Assembly: GCA_947625445.1 (NCBI GenBank)
Contig: CANQOM010000001.1
Span: 1 to 29,702, forward strand
Reading direction: 5' to 3'
Source: Candidatus Gastranaerophilales bacterium
Lineage (GTDB): Bacteria > Cyanobacteriota > Vampirovibrionia > Gastranaerophilales > Gastranaerophilaceae
DNA length: 29,702 nucleotides
Below the pieces are notes generated by a model. It saw only the letters and a list, made by a program, of their open reading frames with translations, searched no databases and was not told the origin of the DNA. The position numbers and the translations under genes were made by a program. Shown one piece after another: positions 8,559 to 16,953 of this stretch (position 1 is the stretch's first letter; each line of letters opens with the position of its first letter).

Positions 8559-9684
8559 TTGGCAACCTTCTTATTCTTTTTTTAGAAATATTTAATAAAA
8601 TACCAATCATACACATAGTTATAAATAAAGAAGTCCCACCATAACTGATAAATGGGAGAGGAACTCCAGTTGCAGGGAGCATAGAGCTTGCAACAGATAT
8701 ATTTATAAATGCTTGGATACATATTGAAATGCAAATACCTGCCGATAAAAGTTTTCCGAAAATATCTTCACATTTTGCCGAAATAATTATTCCACGTTGC
8801 AGAAAAGCAAGAAATAATCCTATTATAATTAAACATCCTATAAATCCAAATTCTTCAGCAAAAACTGCGTAAATAAAATCAGTATGCCCTTCAGGAAGCC
8901 AGCCTAATTTTTGTCGAGAATTTCCGTATCCTTCTCCAAACATTCCTCCTGCAACAAACGCCAACATTGATTGTATTATGTTATATCCTGCTCCATATGG
9001 GTCTGATTCCGGATTTAACCATATCATTATTCTTTGTTTTTGAAATGATTTTATTAGAAAACTTAGTCCGAAAACACCAAGACATATTGCTGATATTATT
9101 AGTTTTATTGATCCTCCAGCCGAGAAATACATTGCCATCGAAGATAATAATAATATTAATACCATACTTAAATTGGGCTGCTTAAATATTAAACCTATCA
9201 TTATTATTATAGGTATAAAATATTTCATTAAATTTTTGTTGAATATATTTGTATCTCTTGAAAAAGCACTGGATAAAAGTAAAATTACCGCTAATTTTGA
9301 GGCTTCTGACGGTTGAAATTGGATAGGACCTATTGTTAACCATCTGGTTGCACCGTTTACAGTCGTTCCGAAAAAGTGTACTCCTATTAATAAAAATATA
9401 ATAATCCATGCAAATGGGATTGATAATTTATCTAGGGCTTTATAATTAATATGGCTTAGTATCATCATCGCAAAACAACCTAAAATAAACCATATAAATT
9501 GTCTTACAACGAAAAATACTGACGATGTTCCTTGGATAATGCACTTTGGAGCACCTGCTGAAAATATCGCCAAAAATCCTATTATTATTAAAAATATTAC
9601 TATAAACGTCAATGTAGAGTCATACGATGACAATATTACAGAACTATTTATATCTTTGGTTTGATTATAACTTGGATTTGACAT
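8548..9684 (-). CDS. ftsW: SEDS-family peptidoglycan glycosyltransferase FtsW
   Basis: Polytopic membrane enzyme that polymerises lipid II at the division site together with a class B penicillin-binding protein. About ten hydrophobic segments are visible. SEDS signatures are NGATRWLTIGPIQFQPSE, PNLSMVLIL, LPEGHTDFIYAVFAEEFGFIG (with the catalytic-loop Asp) and the closing GVPLPFISYGGTSL. I name it FtsW rather than RodA from its place between murD and murG. Two in-frame ATGs further upstream (to 9732) would add up to 16 residues; I prefer the ATG at 9684 because a GAGGAG lies about 15 bases before it and the upstream ones have none, though that spacing is long. With this start it overlaps the 3' end of murD by 20 bases. 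Confidence 0.92.
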   Translation of the reverse strand: MSNPSYNQTKDINSSVILSSYDSTLTFIVIFLIIIGFLAIFSAGAPKCIIQGTSSVFFVVRQFIWFILGCFAMMILSHINYKALDKLSIPFAWIIIFLLIGVHFFGTTVNGATRWLTIGPIQFQPSEASKLAVILLLSSAFSRDTNIFNKNLMKYFIPIIIMIGLIFKQPNLSMVLILLLSSMAMYFSAGGSIKLIISAICLGVFGLSFLIKSFQKQRIMIWLNPESDPYGAGYNIIQSMLAFVAGGMFGEGYGNSRQKLGWLPEGHTDFIYAVFAEEFGFIGCLIIIGLFLAFLQRGIIISAKCEDIFGKLLSAGICISICIQAFINISVASSMLPATGVPLPFISYGGTSLFITMCMIGILLNISKKRIRRLPNVQ

Positions 9685-11014
9685 ATTCTTTAAAGACTTC
9701 TCCTCTGTGTTCATAACTGTTAAACATATCATAGCTTGCGCATGCAGGTGATAATAGTACTATTTCATTGTCAAGAGTGAGAGAAATATCAACTGCATTT
9801 TCTAATGATGAGGCTAAAATTATATTTGTGAATCCGTTTTTCTCCATATTCTCTTTAAATCTTTGTGTAGCTTCACCTATTAAAATAACAGTAGTTACAT
9901 ACTTATTAATATATTGAATGCAAAATTCCGTTAAATCTGTATTCTTATCTCTACCGCCTGCAATTAATGTTAATTTTTTGCCTTCAAATGCTTTTATGGC
10001 AACAAAAGATGCTTCGGGATTTGTTGCTTTTGAATCATTATAAAATGATTTTCCGCTAATATCAGCTACGTATTCAATCCTGTGTTCAACAGGTTTAAAT
10101 GATTTAATTTGTTCTTTTATATGTTCATTTGAAATTCCTATTAATTTTGCTATTGTGATTGCGCACATTGTATTTTGATAATTATGTTCGCCAACTAAAG
10201 GAATTTCTTCTAATTTAATTATTTCTTCTTCGTTTTGACGTTTAAAATATATAGCATTATTTTTTATGTAACAACAATTAGAATCTAATTCTTTTGCATA
10301 AATAAATTTTTCACCTGTATATTGCTTTGCAAATTCATAAATTTTTGAATCAACACCTGAAAAGATTGCATACATGGGTTGTTTGTAATCTTTAAAAATA
10401 CTTGTTTTTGCTTCAAAGTAGTTATCAAGCCCGCCATGCCAGTCAATATGGTCAGGCGTAAATGTTAAGAAACAAGCTATTTGCGGTCTGAATGTAGGCG
10501 ATGTTGCAAGTTGAAAAGAGCTTGTTTCACATACAAAGTAATCAGGATTTTCATTTAATAATGATGTTGGAGGTACTCCTATATTTCCGCAAACAGGTGC
10601 TTTATATTCACTTGATAAAATGTGTGATGTTAAATATGTTGTTGTTGTTTTCCCGTTTGTACCGGTTATTGCAATAAAAGGAGATTGTGCTTCTAAATAT
10701 GCCAATTCAACTTCTCCGATTATAGGAATATTTTTTTCTTTTAAACGTTGAAATATTTCACTTTTAGGCGGTATGCCGGGACTTGTTATTGCTATATATG
10801 AATCATTTATAAATTCTTCACTGTGAGAACCTGTTTCAATATTTATTCCTTCTTTTTGAAGTTCTTCTGCCAAAACTTTGTCTTTATCTTGAAGAGGTTT
10901 ATTATCAGTTATATAGCAATCTGCACCTTTTTCACTAAGATATCTTGCAGCAGCTACACCACTTTTGGATAATCCCAATATTAATACCTTTTTATCTGTC
11001 CACTTTCTTTTCAT
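9665..11014 (-). CDS. murD: MurD, UDP-MurNAc-L-Ala:D-Glu ligase
   Basis: Cytoplasmic ligase that adds D-glutamate to UDP-MurNAc-L-alanine with ATP. At 449 aa it is of normal length. The amino-terminal UDP-binding part has VLILGLSKSGVAAARYL near residue 10. The central ATPase domain has ITGTNGKTTTTYL near 115, then CETSSFQL near 160 and TPDHIDWHG near 186. Carboxyl-domain marks are HRIEYV near 307, NDSKATNPEA near 322 and LIAGGRDKNTD near 350, and LSPACASYDMF near 427 is the MurD signature close to the end. A GGAGAA site precedes the ATG, nine bases after the mraY stop. Confidence 0.97.
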   Translation of the reverse strand: MKRKWTDKKVLILGLSKSGVAAARYLSEKGADCYITDNKPLQDKDKVLAEELQKEGINIETGSHSEEFINDSYIAITSPGIPPKSEIFQRLKEKNIPIIGEVELAYLEAQSPFIAITGTNGKTTTTYLTSHILSSEYKAPVCGNIGVPPTSLLNENPDYFVCETSSFQLATSPTFRPQIACFLTFTPDHIDWHGGLDNYFEAKTSIFKDYKQPMYAIFSGVDSKIYEFAKQYTGEKFIYAKELDSNCCYIKNNAIYFKRQNEEEIIKLEEIPLVGEHNYQNTMCAITIAKLIGISNEHIKEQIKSFKPVEHRIEYVADISGKSFYNDSKATNPEASFVAIKAFEGKKLTLIAGGRDKNTDLTEFCIQYINKYVTTVILIGEATQRFKENMEKNGFTNIILASSLENAVDISLTLDNEIVLLSPACASYDMFNSYEHRGEVFKEYVKSKL

Positions 11015-11023
11015 ATTGTTCTC

Positions 11024-11998
11024 CTACCAGAGTATATAAAATAAACCTGTTGCAATAATACAGAATATAAGTGTTACAAGTGAAAATACAATAACAATTT
11101 TATTTTCACTCCAACCGCATAGCTCAAAATGATGATGAATAGGGCTCATTTTAAAAATTCTTTTTCCTGTTAATTTGAAACTTGCAACTTGAAGAATTAC
11201 AGAAAGTGTTTCAATACAGAATATTAAACCAATTAAAATAATCCATAATTCAAATTTCCCCATAATTGCTATTGTGCCTAATAAGCCTCCAAGTGCTAAT
11301 GAACCGGTATCACCCATAAATACTTTTGCCGGATGCTTGTTAAAATATAAGAATCCTATACAAGCGCCTACTGTTGCTGCAGAGATTATGGCAAGATTAT
11401 CTTGTCCTGTTATGGCACATATTATTGAACATGCAATCATTGCTATTGCCATATTCGCTGATGCCAGACCGTCAAGTCCGTCTGTTAAATTCACCGCATT
11501 TGATACACCTGTCATAAACAATATGGCAAATATAGGATATATATAATGAATATCAAAACTATACTGTCCCAAACTTAAATAGGTTTGACCTGTTATAGTC
11601 ATGTATATTGAAGGTAATATTGATATTGCAATTTGTAAAAATAATTTATTTCTTGGGGTAAGCCCTGCTTTATTTTCTTTATGTTTTATTTTCCCGATAT
11701 CATCAGTCAAGCCTGCTAGCATAAAGAACAGAAAACTCATTAATGTAATTACGGAAATAGGTGTTAAGCCCTGATTCATAGTTAAAACCGCTAAAGATGT
11801 TATTATTATTGAACCTACAATAAAAACACCTCCTGTTGTAGGAGTTCCCGCTTTTTGAGCATGATTGTCAGGGGCATCTGATAATATATATTGGGTATAC
11901 ATTTTTTTCTTTAGAAAATCTATATATACAACACCTGATAAAAGTGTTAATACAAATGCTACCAACATTGATACTATTATTAATACATTAAAGTCCAT
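11024..11998 (-). CDS. mraY: MraY, phospho-MurNAc-pentapeptide translocase
   Basis: Integral membrane enzyme that moves phospho-MurNAc-pentapeptide onto undecaprenyl phosphate to form lipid I. It has 324 aa and about ten membrane segments. Diagnostic motifs are GTPTTGG near residue 51, LAGLTDDIGK near 94 (Asp-Asp pair), NAVNLTDGLDGLA near 166, FMGDTGSLALGG near 228 (catalytic Asp) and PIHHHFELCGW near 286. Its ATG overlaps the murF stop in a TAATG junction, so it is probably translated by coupling. Confidence 0.97.
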   Translation of the reverse strand: MDFNVLIIVSMLVAFVLTLLSGVVYIDFLKKKMYTQYILSDAPDNHAQKAGTPTTGGVFIVGSIIITSLAVLTMNQGLTPISVITLMSFLFFMLAGLTDDIGKIKHKENKAGLTPRNKLFLQIAISILPSIYMTITGQTYLSLGQYSFDIHYIYPIFAILFMTGVSNAVNLTDGLDGLASANMAIAMIACSIICAITGQDNLAIISAATVGACIGFLYFNKHPAKVFMGDTGSLALGGLLGTIAIMGKFELWIILIGLIFCIETLSVILQVASFKLTGKRIFKMSPIHHHFELCGWSENKIVIVFSLVTLIFCIIATGLFYILW

Positions 11999-13317
11999 TA
12001 ATTTTTTAACTCCTCAATAATTTCTTCAAACTTCATAAACCTTGATGCTTTTAAAAGTATATTTGAATCTTTTGGTAATTTATTTTTGATAAATTCTGCC
12101 ACGTCTTTCTTATTTTCAAAATGTAGAGTTTTTTTATTTGAAGGATTTATAAATTTTGCAAGTTCTCCTACTGTTAATACATAATCACAATTGTAATTTT
12201 CAATGTATTTCCCTGTTTGGATGTGATATTCTTCTTCATTTAAACCTAATTCGCCCATATCTCCTAAAACTAAAGATTTTGGTGATGGAGTATAAGATAA
12301 AAATGTGTTTATTGCAGCTTTTACAGATTCGGGATTTGAATTATAACTGTCGTTTATTATCTTGTATCCCTTTATTTCTTGTATGTCCCATCTTTTTTCT
12401 ATTGGAGTGAATTCTTTTAATCCTTTTGCTATTATTTCTTCTTTTAACCCTGCAAAAAGACCGGCTTCTATTACACTTAGCGCATTTTGTATATTATGTT
12501 CACCTGCCACATTTAACTTATATTCATATCCCTTATAATTAAACTTACAAGAATTTGATGTCATTTCTTCTATCTTAAGATTTTTATCAGCAAGACTAAA
12601 GTATGTTGTTTTATGCTTATTATCATTGACCTGTTTTATTAAGGGATTATCATGGGCTATTAAAATTCCGTTGGGTTTAAGGAATTTAGCTATTTCGAAT
12701 TTTGCTTTTGCGATATTTAAAAGAGAACCCAATCTTCCTATGTGTGCGCTTCCCGAATTAACTATAATAGCTATATCAGGTTGAGCATACTTTGATAATA
12801 GTTCTATTTCACCAAAACCTCTCATCCCCATTTCAACAATTAAATATTTTGTATCTGTTTCAAGAGTTGACAAAGTTTGGCATAAACCTATTTCATTATT
12901 ATGATTTAAAATTGATTTAACTGTGTTACCTGCATTTTTAAATACGGAATACATCATTTCTTTTACTGTTGTTTTTCCGCTGCTTCCTGTTATTGCTATT
13001 GTGTAGGGATTTATTTTATTCTTATAATAATTTGCAAGTTTTAAATAAGCTTCTTTTGTATCTTTAACATATAAAATAATTTTTGCATTATTATAAATTT
13101 TATTTTTATCAGTGGTGAAATATCCTATAGCACCTGATTCTATAGCATTATTTATAAAATTTTCACCGTCAAAAGATTCTCCTTTCAAAGGAATATAGAT
13201 TTCACCTTTACTTATAGTTCTCGTATCTGTCGAAAATCCTAACAAATCATTATTTTGCGATGATTTTATTATTTCGGCTTCTGATGCCTTAATAATCTCA
13301 CTTGTATTAAGTTTCAT
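11998..13317 (-). CDS. murF: MurF, UDP-MurNAc-tripeptide:D-Ala-D-Ala ligase
   Basis: Adds D-Ala-D-Ala to complete the UDP-MurNAc-pentapeptide. 439 aa. The amino-terminal domain has FSTDTRTISKGEIYIPLKG, the central P-loop is ITGSSGKTTVKEM, then LNHNNEIGLCQTL, EMGMRGFGEI and NSGSAHIGRLGS; the carboxyl domain has EKRWD, NDSYNSNPES and VLGDMGELG. I start it at the ATG at 13317, which follows a GGGG site at 13322-13325; the TTG at 13332 would add five residues and lies upstream of that site. It is the first gene of the minus-strand wall operon. murE, murC, ddl and ftsI, common neighbours in other bacteria, are not in the window. Confidence 0.96.
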   Translation of the reverse strand: MKLNTSEIIKASEAEIIKSSQNNDLLGFSTDTRTISKGEIYIPLKGESFDGENFINNAIESGAIGYFTTDKNKIYNNAKIILYVKDTKEAYLKLANYYKNKINPYTIAITGSSGKTTVKEMMYSVFKNAGNTVKSILNHNNEIGLCQTLSTLETDTKYLIVEMGMRGFGEIELLSKYAQPDIAIIVNSGSAHIGRLGSLLNIAKAKFEIAKFLKPNGILIAHDNPLIKQVNDNKHKTTYFSLADKNLKIEEMTSNSCKFNYKGYEYKLNVAGEHNIQNALSVIEAGLFAGLKEEIIAKGLKEFTPIEKRWDIQEIKGYKIINDSYNSNPESVKAAINTFLSYTPSPKSLVLGDMGELGLNEEEYHIQTGKYIENYNCDYVLTVGELAKFINPSNKKTLHFENKKDVAEFIKNKLPKDSNILLKASRFMKFEEIIEELKN

Positions 13318-13394
13318 TTTATCCCCAATCAATGTATCAATTTTATCATAAAATCTTATAATATAACTATATTGTGAATATTTTTAAAATCACT

Positions 13395-13424
13395 TAATAT
13401 TACTTGACTTAGTGTTACTATCAA
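13395..13424 (+). promoter_or_regulatory. Promoter/operator region of the Tat redox operon, with 21-base palindrome
   Basis: A -10-like TAATAT (13395-13400) is followed after 3 bases by an imperfect palindrome at 13404-13424, TTGACT-N10-A-TCAA, with TAGT and ACTA inside. The same 21-base pattern, 16 positions identical, lies upstream of larB at 19124-19144, placed the same way after a -10 box. This looks like an operator at or near the transcription start. Alternatively TTGACT (13404-13409) is a -35 box for TATTAA (13426-13431) with a 16-base spacer. The two readings can coexist. Confidence 0.5.
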
Positions 13425-13453
13425 ATATTAAAATGTATAAAAAAGGAGAAAAT

Positions 13454-13612
13454 ATGAAACGTCGTGAATTTATATTAAATTCTATACTCGCAGCAGGAGG
13501 AACAGTATTATTAACAGGCTGCGGAAAAAAAGAACTTATTAAAGCTCAAGGACAAGTTGTAAAGAGAAAATACAAAGATATAGAAGTACCTTTATCGGCT
13601 TTGGTTGTATGA
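13454..13612 (+). CDS. Tat-lipoprotein leader: 5' part of frameshifted aldo/keto reductase gene
   Basis: The ATG follows an AAAGGAG site (13441-13447) and starts MKRREFILNS, a twin-arginine motif of the RRxFI type. After a hydrophobic stretch comes LLTGC, a lipobox, so the product looks like a Tat-exported lipoprotein anchored by its Cys. After about 45 residues the frame reads KDIEVPL and then departs from the family (SALVV, stop TGA at 13610-13612). The next frame supplies the missing IGFGCMRLP, the first barrel strand of this reductase family. One base appears to be missing near 13594. The TGA overlaps the ATG of the downstream part (ATGA at 13609-13612). I read 13454-14682 as one original gene. 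Confidence 0.75.
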   Translation: MKRREFILNSILAAGGTVLLTGCGKKELIKAQGQVVKRKYKDIEVPLSALVV

Positions 13613-14682
13613 GACTGCCTATGGACGGCAAAAAGGTTGATATGGCAGAACTTGACAGAATGGTAGAGTATGCAATGGCTCATGGAGCTAATTATTTTGA
13701 CACTGCTTATATGTATGTCGATGAAATGAGTGAGATTGCTATTGGTAAAACACTTAAAAAATATGAAAGAGATTCTTTTATACTTGCAGATAAAAGTCCT
13801 ATATATAAAATGAGTTCACGAGAAGATGTAAGAAAAATATTTGATGAACAAAGAAAAAAGTGTCAGGTAGACTATTATGATTTTTATATGTGCCACAATA
13901 TTAACGTAAATACGGTTGATACGTACAGAAATGTCAAAATGTATGATGAACTGTTAAAATTAAAAGAAGAAGGTAAAATAAAATATTTAGGTTTCTCTTT
14001 CCATGGTACACCTGAAATATTGAGAGAAGTTGTAAAAGAACATCAATGGGATTTCGCTCAGCTTCAAGTTAATTATCTGGATTGGGATGTTGTAAAAGCT
14101 CATGAACAGTATGATATTGTTCAAGCTGAAGGTATACCTGTTACTGTAATGGAACCTTTAAGAGGAGGCGGATTAGTTAATTTAAGTGAAAAATCACTTG
14201 CAAAATTAAAAGAACATTATCCTAATGCAACTCCTGCAGAGTTTGGACTAAGATGGGCTGCTTCAAGAGCTAATGTTATTACAGTTTTGAGCGGTATGAG
14301 TAATTTACAACAGATGAAAGAAAATATTGCCACTTTTGAAAACTATATTCCAATGAGTGAAGATGAGATAAAAGTGGCAGATGAGATGGCGAAAATTATT
14401 CAATCACAAGGTGAAATAAATTGTACTGCTTGTAAGTATTGTATGGAAGTTTGCCCTAAAGGTATTAACATTCCTGCTATTTTCTCACTTTATAATCAGT
14501 ATAAAGTAATGAAAAGTCCTTTTCATTTAAAAATATATTATGAAACGCTTGCAGATAGTGAAAAAGCAAATAATTGCATAAAATGCGGTTTATGTAATAA
14601 AAATTGCCCTCAAAATTTACCTATACCTGATTTATTGGCACAGGTTCAAAGTGAGTATGAAAAGGCAAAGGCTAGTTCATAA
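13609..14682 (+). CDS. Aldo/keto reductase with two [4Fe-4S] motifs: 3' part of frameshifted gene
   Basis: NAD(P)H-type aldo/keto reductase barrel fused to a ferredoxin-like end. Counting from the ATG at 13609, the catalytic tetrad is present: Asp31 and Tyr36 (NYFDTAYMY), Lys62 (ADKSP) and His96 (MCHNIN). Later barrel strands carry YLGFSFHGTPE and VMEPLRGGGLV. Two cysteine sets follow, C272-C275-C278-C282-P and C323-C326-C329-C333-P, each typical of a [4Fe-4S] cluster. The intended protein starts at 13454 with a Tat lipoprotein leader; restart at the ATG here would give a cytosolic form lacking the first barrel strand, probably unstable. The stop overlaps the start of the polyferredoxin gene (TAATG), and tatA and tatC follow. 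Substrate unknown. Confidence 0.85.
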   Translation: MRLPMDGKKVDMAELDRMVEYAMAHGANYFDTAYMYVDEMSEIAIGKTLKKYERDSFILADKSPIYKMSSREDVRKIFDEQRKKCQVDYYDFYMCHNINVNTVDTYRNVKMYDELLKLKEEGKIKYLGFSFHGTPEILREVVKEHQWDFAQLQVNYLDWDVVKAHEQYDIVQAEGIPVTVMEPLRGGGLVNLSEKSLAKLKEHYPNATPAEFGLRWAASRANVITVLSGMSNLQQMKENIATFENYIPMSEDEIKVADEMAKIIQSQGEINCTACKYCMEVCPKGINIPAIFSLYNQYKVMKSPFHLKIYYETLADSEKANNCIKCGLCNKNCPQNLPIPDLLAQVQSEYEKAKASS

Positions 14683-15956
14683 TGTTATATAAAATAAGAT
14701 TTTTTATTGCAATTTTAGTATTTTTAATGGCAATAGTCGGCTTATTGGGTATTTTTTACCCTCTGCCGATTTTTGATGTTCAAATTGCTCCTTTAATTCA
14801 AAAAGTAATTATCGATTTTACGGTTATTGCCTTTATAACATTAGTTTTAATCATATTATTAACATTATTATTTGGCAGAATTTATTGTTCCGTTCTGTGT
14901 CCGTTCGGAATTTTTCAAGAATTTATTGCATTGTTAAGGGGAAAAAATAAGGAAAAAACAAGAGCTAATTTGCCGATAAAATACTTTATTTCTGCAATAA
15001 CATTCGGTGCATTAATCGGTGGAAGCGTATTAATTATAAGATATATAGAACCTTATACATATTTTGGTTCTGTTGTTACTTTGTCAATTATCGGAATTGT
15101 TGCGGCTATTATAATTTTAATACTTACTTTATCAAAAAACAGATATTTTTGCACAAATATATGTCCTGTAGGTTGTATTTTGGGACTGATTTCTAAGGTA
15201 TCATTACTTAAAATTCATATTAAAAAGGAAGATTGTGTATCTTGCAGGAAATGTGAAAAAAATTGTCCGTCCGGTTGCATAAGTATAGATACTCAAAATA
15301 TAGAAAATGAAACTTGCATAAAATGTTTAAAATGTATAGGATTGTGCCCTAAAAAAGCAATAAAATATTCTGTAAAACCCAAACAAGAAATAATATTTAG
15401 TCCAAAAAGACGTGAATTATTAATAGCAGGTTCTGCGCTTGTTATTCTTATAGGAGCGCTTAAGGCTGGATATGAATTAAGTAAAAATATGGCTCGTAAT
15501 GTCAGAAATGTAATTCTTCCTCTGGGGGCAATGAATGCAAACAGAATGTATAATAAATGTTTAAATTGTAATTTATGTGTAAAAGCATGCCCGAACAAAA
15601 TTTTAAAAAAAGCTGATAATAATTTTGGTGCTATTCATACAGATTATAATGAAGGTGAAAAATTCTGTAAATTTGACTGTATTGAGTGTTCTAAAGTTTG
15701 TCCTTCAGGTGCAATTAAAAAACTTAGTGTGGAAGAAAAACAGAGAACAAGGATTGCTATGGCGGTAATTAATCCTGAGAAGTGTACAAAATGCGGGATT
15801 TGTGTTTCAGAATGTCCTACAGGCGCAATAACAAAAGAAGAAAATAAAAATGCTATAGTAGATGCTTCAAAATGTATAGGTTGCGGAAAATGCAAAAAAC
15901 ATTGTCCTGCAAGTGCTATTGAAATATTTGCAATAAATGAGCAACAAAGGGTATAA
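14682..15956 (+). CDS. Membrane polyferredoxin (NapH/YccM-like front, exported ferredoxin-like rear)
   Basis: 424 aa. Four membrane segments (about 5-25, 42-64, 101-119, 128-150) carry the NapH/YccM-type cysteine motifs YCSVLCP (69-74) and FCTNICP (156-162). A ferredoxin-like pair follows, C185-C188-C191-C195 and C212-C215-C218-C222. Next comes SPKRRELLIAG (240-250) leading into a fifth hydrophobic segment (246-264), then four more cysteine sets: C293-C303, C329-C340, C368-C378 and C398-C408. With the amino end inside, the first ferredoxin pair is cytoplasmic and the last four sets are outside. KRRELL before the fifth segment resembles a twin-arginine motif, as expected if a folded Fe-S domain must be exported. 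Likely role: electron transfer across the membrane to the exported reductase encoded just upstream. Confidence 0.85.
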   Translation: MLYKIRFFIAILVFLMAIVGLLGIFYPLPIFDVQIAPLIQKVIIDFTVIAFITLVLIILLTLLFGRIYCSVLCPFGIFQEFIALLRGKNKEKTRANLPIKYFISAITFGALIGGSVLIIRYIEPYTYFGSVVTLSIIGIVAAIIILILTLSKNRYFCTNICPVGCILGLISKVSLLKIHIKKEDCVSCRKCEKNCPSGCISIDTQNIENETCIKCLKCIGLCPKKAIKYSVKPKQEIIFSPKRRELLIAGSALVILIGALKAGYELSKNMARNVRNVILPLGAMNANRMYNKCLNCNLCVKACPNKILKKADNNFGAIHTDYNEGEKFCKFDCIECSKVCPSGAIKKLSVEEKQRTRIAMAVINPEKCTKCGICVSECPTGAITKEENKNAIVDASKCIGCGKCKKHCPASAIEIFAINEQQRV

Positions 15957-15976
15957 TCTTTTTAAAGGAGAATAAA

Positions 15977-16192
15977 ATGTCACTTGGAATAACTGAAATT
16001 ACTTTAATTATAGTTGTAATATTGCTCCTGTTTGGAGGTAAAAGAATACCTGAATTGGCAAGAGCTTTAGGTAAAGCATCTTATGAATTTAAAAAAGCTA
16101 AAGAGACTATAAAAAAAGAAACTGATGAATTAAAAGATGCGATAGAAGATGCACAAGAAAAACCTGAAGAATATAAACCTAAAGATGTCTAA
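15977..16192 (+). CDS. tatA: Sec-independent translocase subunit TatA (TatA/E type)
   Basis: Small pore-forming subunit of the twin-arginine translocation system, 71 aa. One amino-terminal membrane segment (ITEITLIIVVILLLFGG) is followed by the hinge FGGKRIPEL, an amphipathic helix (ARALGKASYEFKKAKE) and an acidic, Lys/Glu-rich tail, the standard TatA layout. AAAGGAG lies 7 bases before the ATG. It stands 20 bases after the polyferredoxin gene and 2 bases before tatC. No TatB-like gene is in the window, so this may be a minimal TatAC system in which TatA also serves as TatB. Confidence 0.93.
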   Translation: MSLGITEITLIIVVILLLFGGKRIPELARALGKASYEFKKAKETIKKETDELKDAIEDAQEKPEEYKPKDV

Positions 16193-16194
16193 AA

Positions 16195-16905
16195 ATGCAT
16201 AGTGAAGATGATAATGAAACCCTTATTTCTCACTTGGAAGCTTTAAGAAATACTCTCTTAAAGTGTTTATATTCTATTGCCATAATTTTACCTTTTACTT
16301 TTTTTATTGCACCTAAAGCACTTGATTTGTTAATAAAAATAATTATTGGCTCAAGTAATGTTACTTTGAATTTTTTTTCACCGGCAGAAGTTTTTATAAT
16401 CCAAATAAAAATGGCTTTAGTTTTAGATTTAATAATTAGTTGTCCTTATATTTTTAAACAATTATGGAATTTTCTTCTGCCTGCACTTTATGAACATGAA
16501 AAAAAATTTTTAAAATCCATAGTTTTAATTTCAAGTTCTTTATTTATATTGGGTGTTTTATTTTCTGTTTTTGTTATTCTTCCTTTTGTAATAAAATTCG
16601 GACTCAGTTTTGTTTCAAATAATATTCAAGCGGTTTTTGGAATATCAAATGTAGTAAATCTTGCTTTGTGGTTAAGTATTATTTTTGGTTTAATGTTTCA
16701 ATTACCTCTTATTACTTTTTGGCTGATAAAATCGAACATTGTGTCATATTCAACTATTGCAGATAAAAGACCATATGTTATTGTAGGGTTATTAATTATT
16801 GCAGGCTTTTTGACTCCTCCTGATGTTGTAAGTCAGCTAATGCTCGCCATTCCTTCTTATTTTCTTTTTGAGGCAGGGTTGTTTTTTGCAAAATTTAAAA
16901 AATAG
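16195..16905 (+). CDS. tatC: Sec-independent translocase subunit TatC
   Basis: Multispanning receptor for twin-arginine signal peptides, 236 aa with about six membrane segments. Family marks are SHLEALRNTLLK at the amino end, FFSPAEVFIIQIKMAL near residue 60 and FLLPALYEHEKKFL near 95-108; the Glu of the last motif is the conserved signal-binding residue. FLTPPDVVSQ is present in the last third. It starts 2 bases after the tatA stop without its own clear ribosome site, so coupling is likely. Its position behind two genes with twin-arginine motifs suggests those are its main clients. Confidence 0.94.
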   Translation: MHSEDDNETLISHLEALRNTLLKCLYSIAIILPFTFFIAPKALDLLIKIIIGSSNVTLNFFSPAEVFIIQIKMALVLDLIISCPYIFKQLWNFLLPALYEHEKKFLKSIVLISSSLFILGVLFSVFVILPFVIKFGLSFVSNNIQAVFGISNVVNLALWLSIIFGLMFQLPLITFWLIKSNIVSYSTIADKRPYVIVGLLIIAGFLTPPDVVSQLMLAIPSYFLFEAGLFFAKFKK

Positions 16906-16953
16906 TTAAAGTTATTATATAATTATTTTAAACTAAATTGCTGAGGGATAATT

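Noticed and set aside
13588..13600. Programmed -1 frameshift as explanation for the split reductase gene
   Set aside because: The site is CCTTTATCGG; there is no X-XXY-YYZ slippery heptamer and no obvious stem-loop or pseudoknot just downstream. A simple one-base deletion is more likely.
16885..16953. Promoter for the acyltransferase gene with TATAAT at 16918-16923
   Set aside because: No acceptable -35 box stands 15-19 bases upstream, and TATAAT-like strings are frequent in this AT-rich DNA, so I did not list it.
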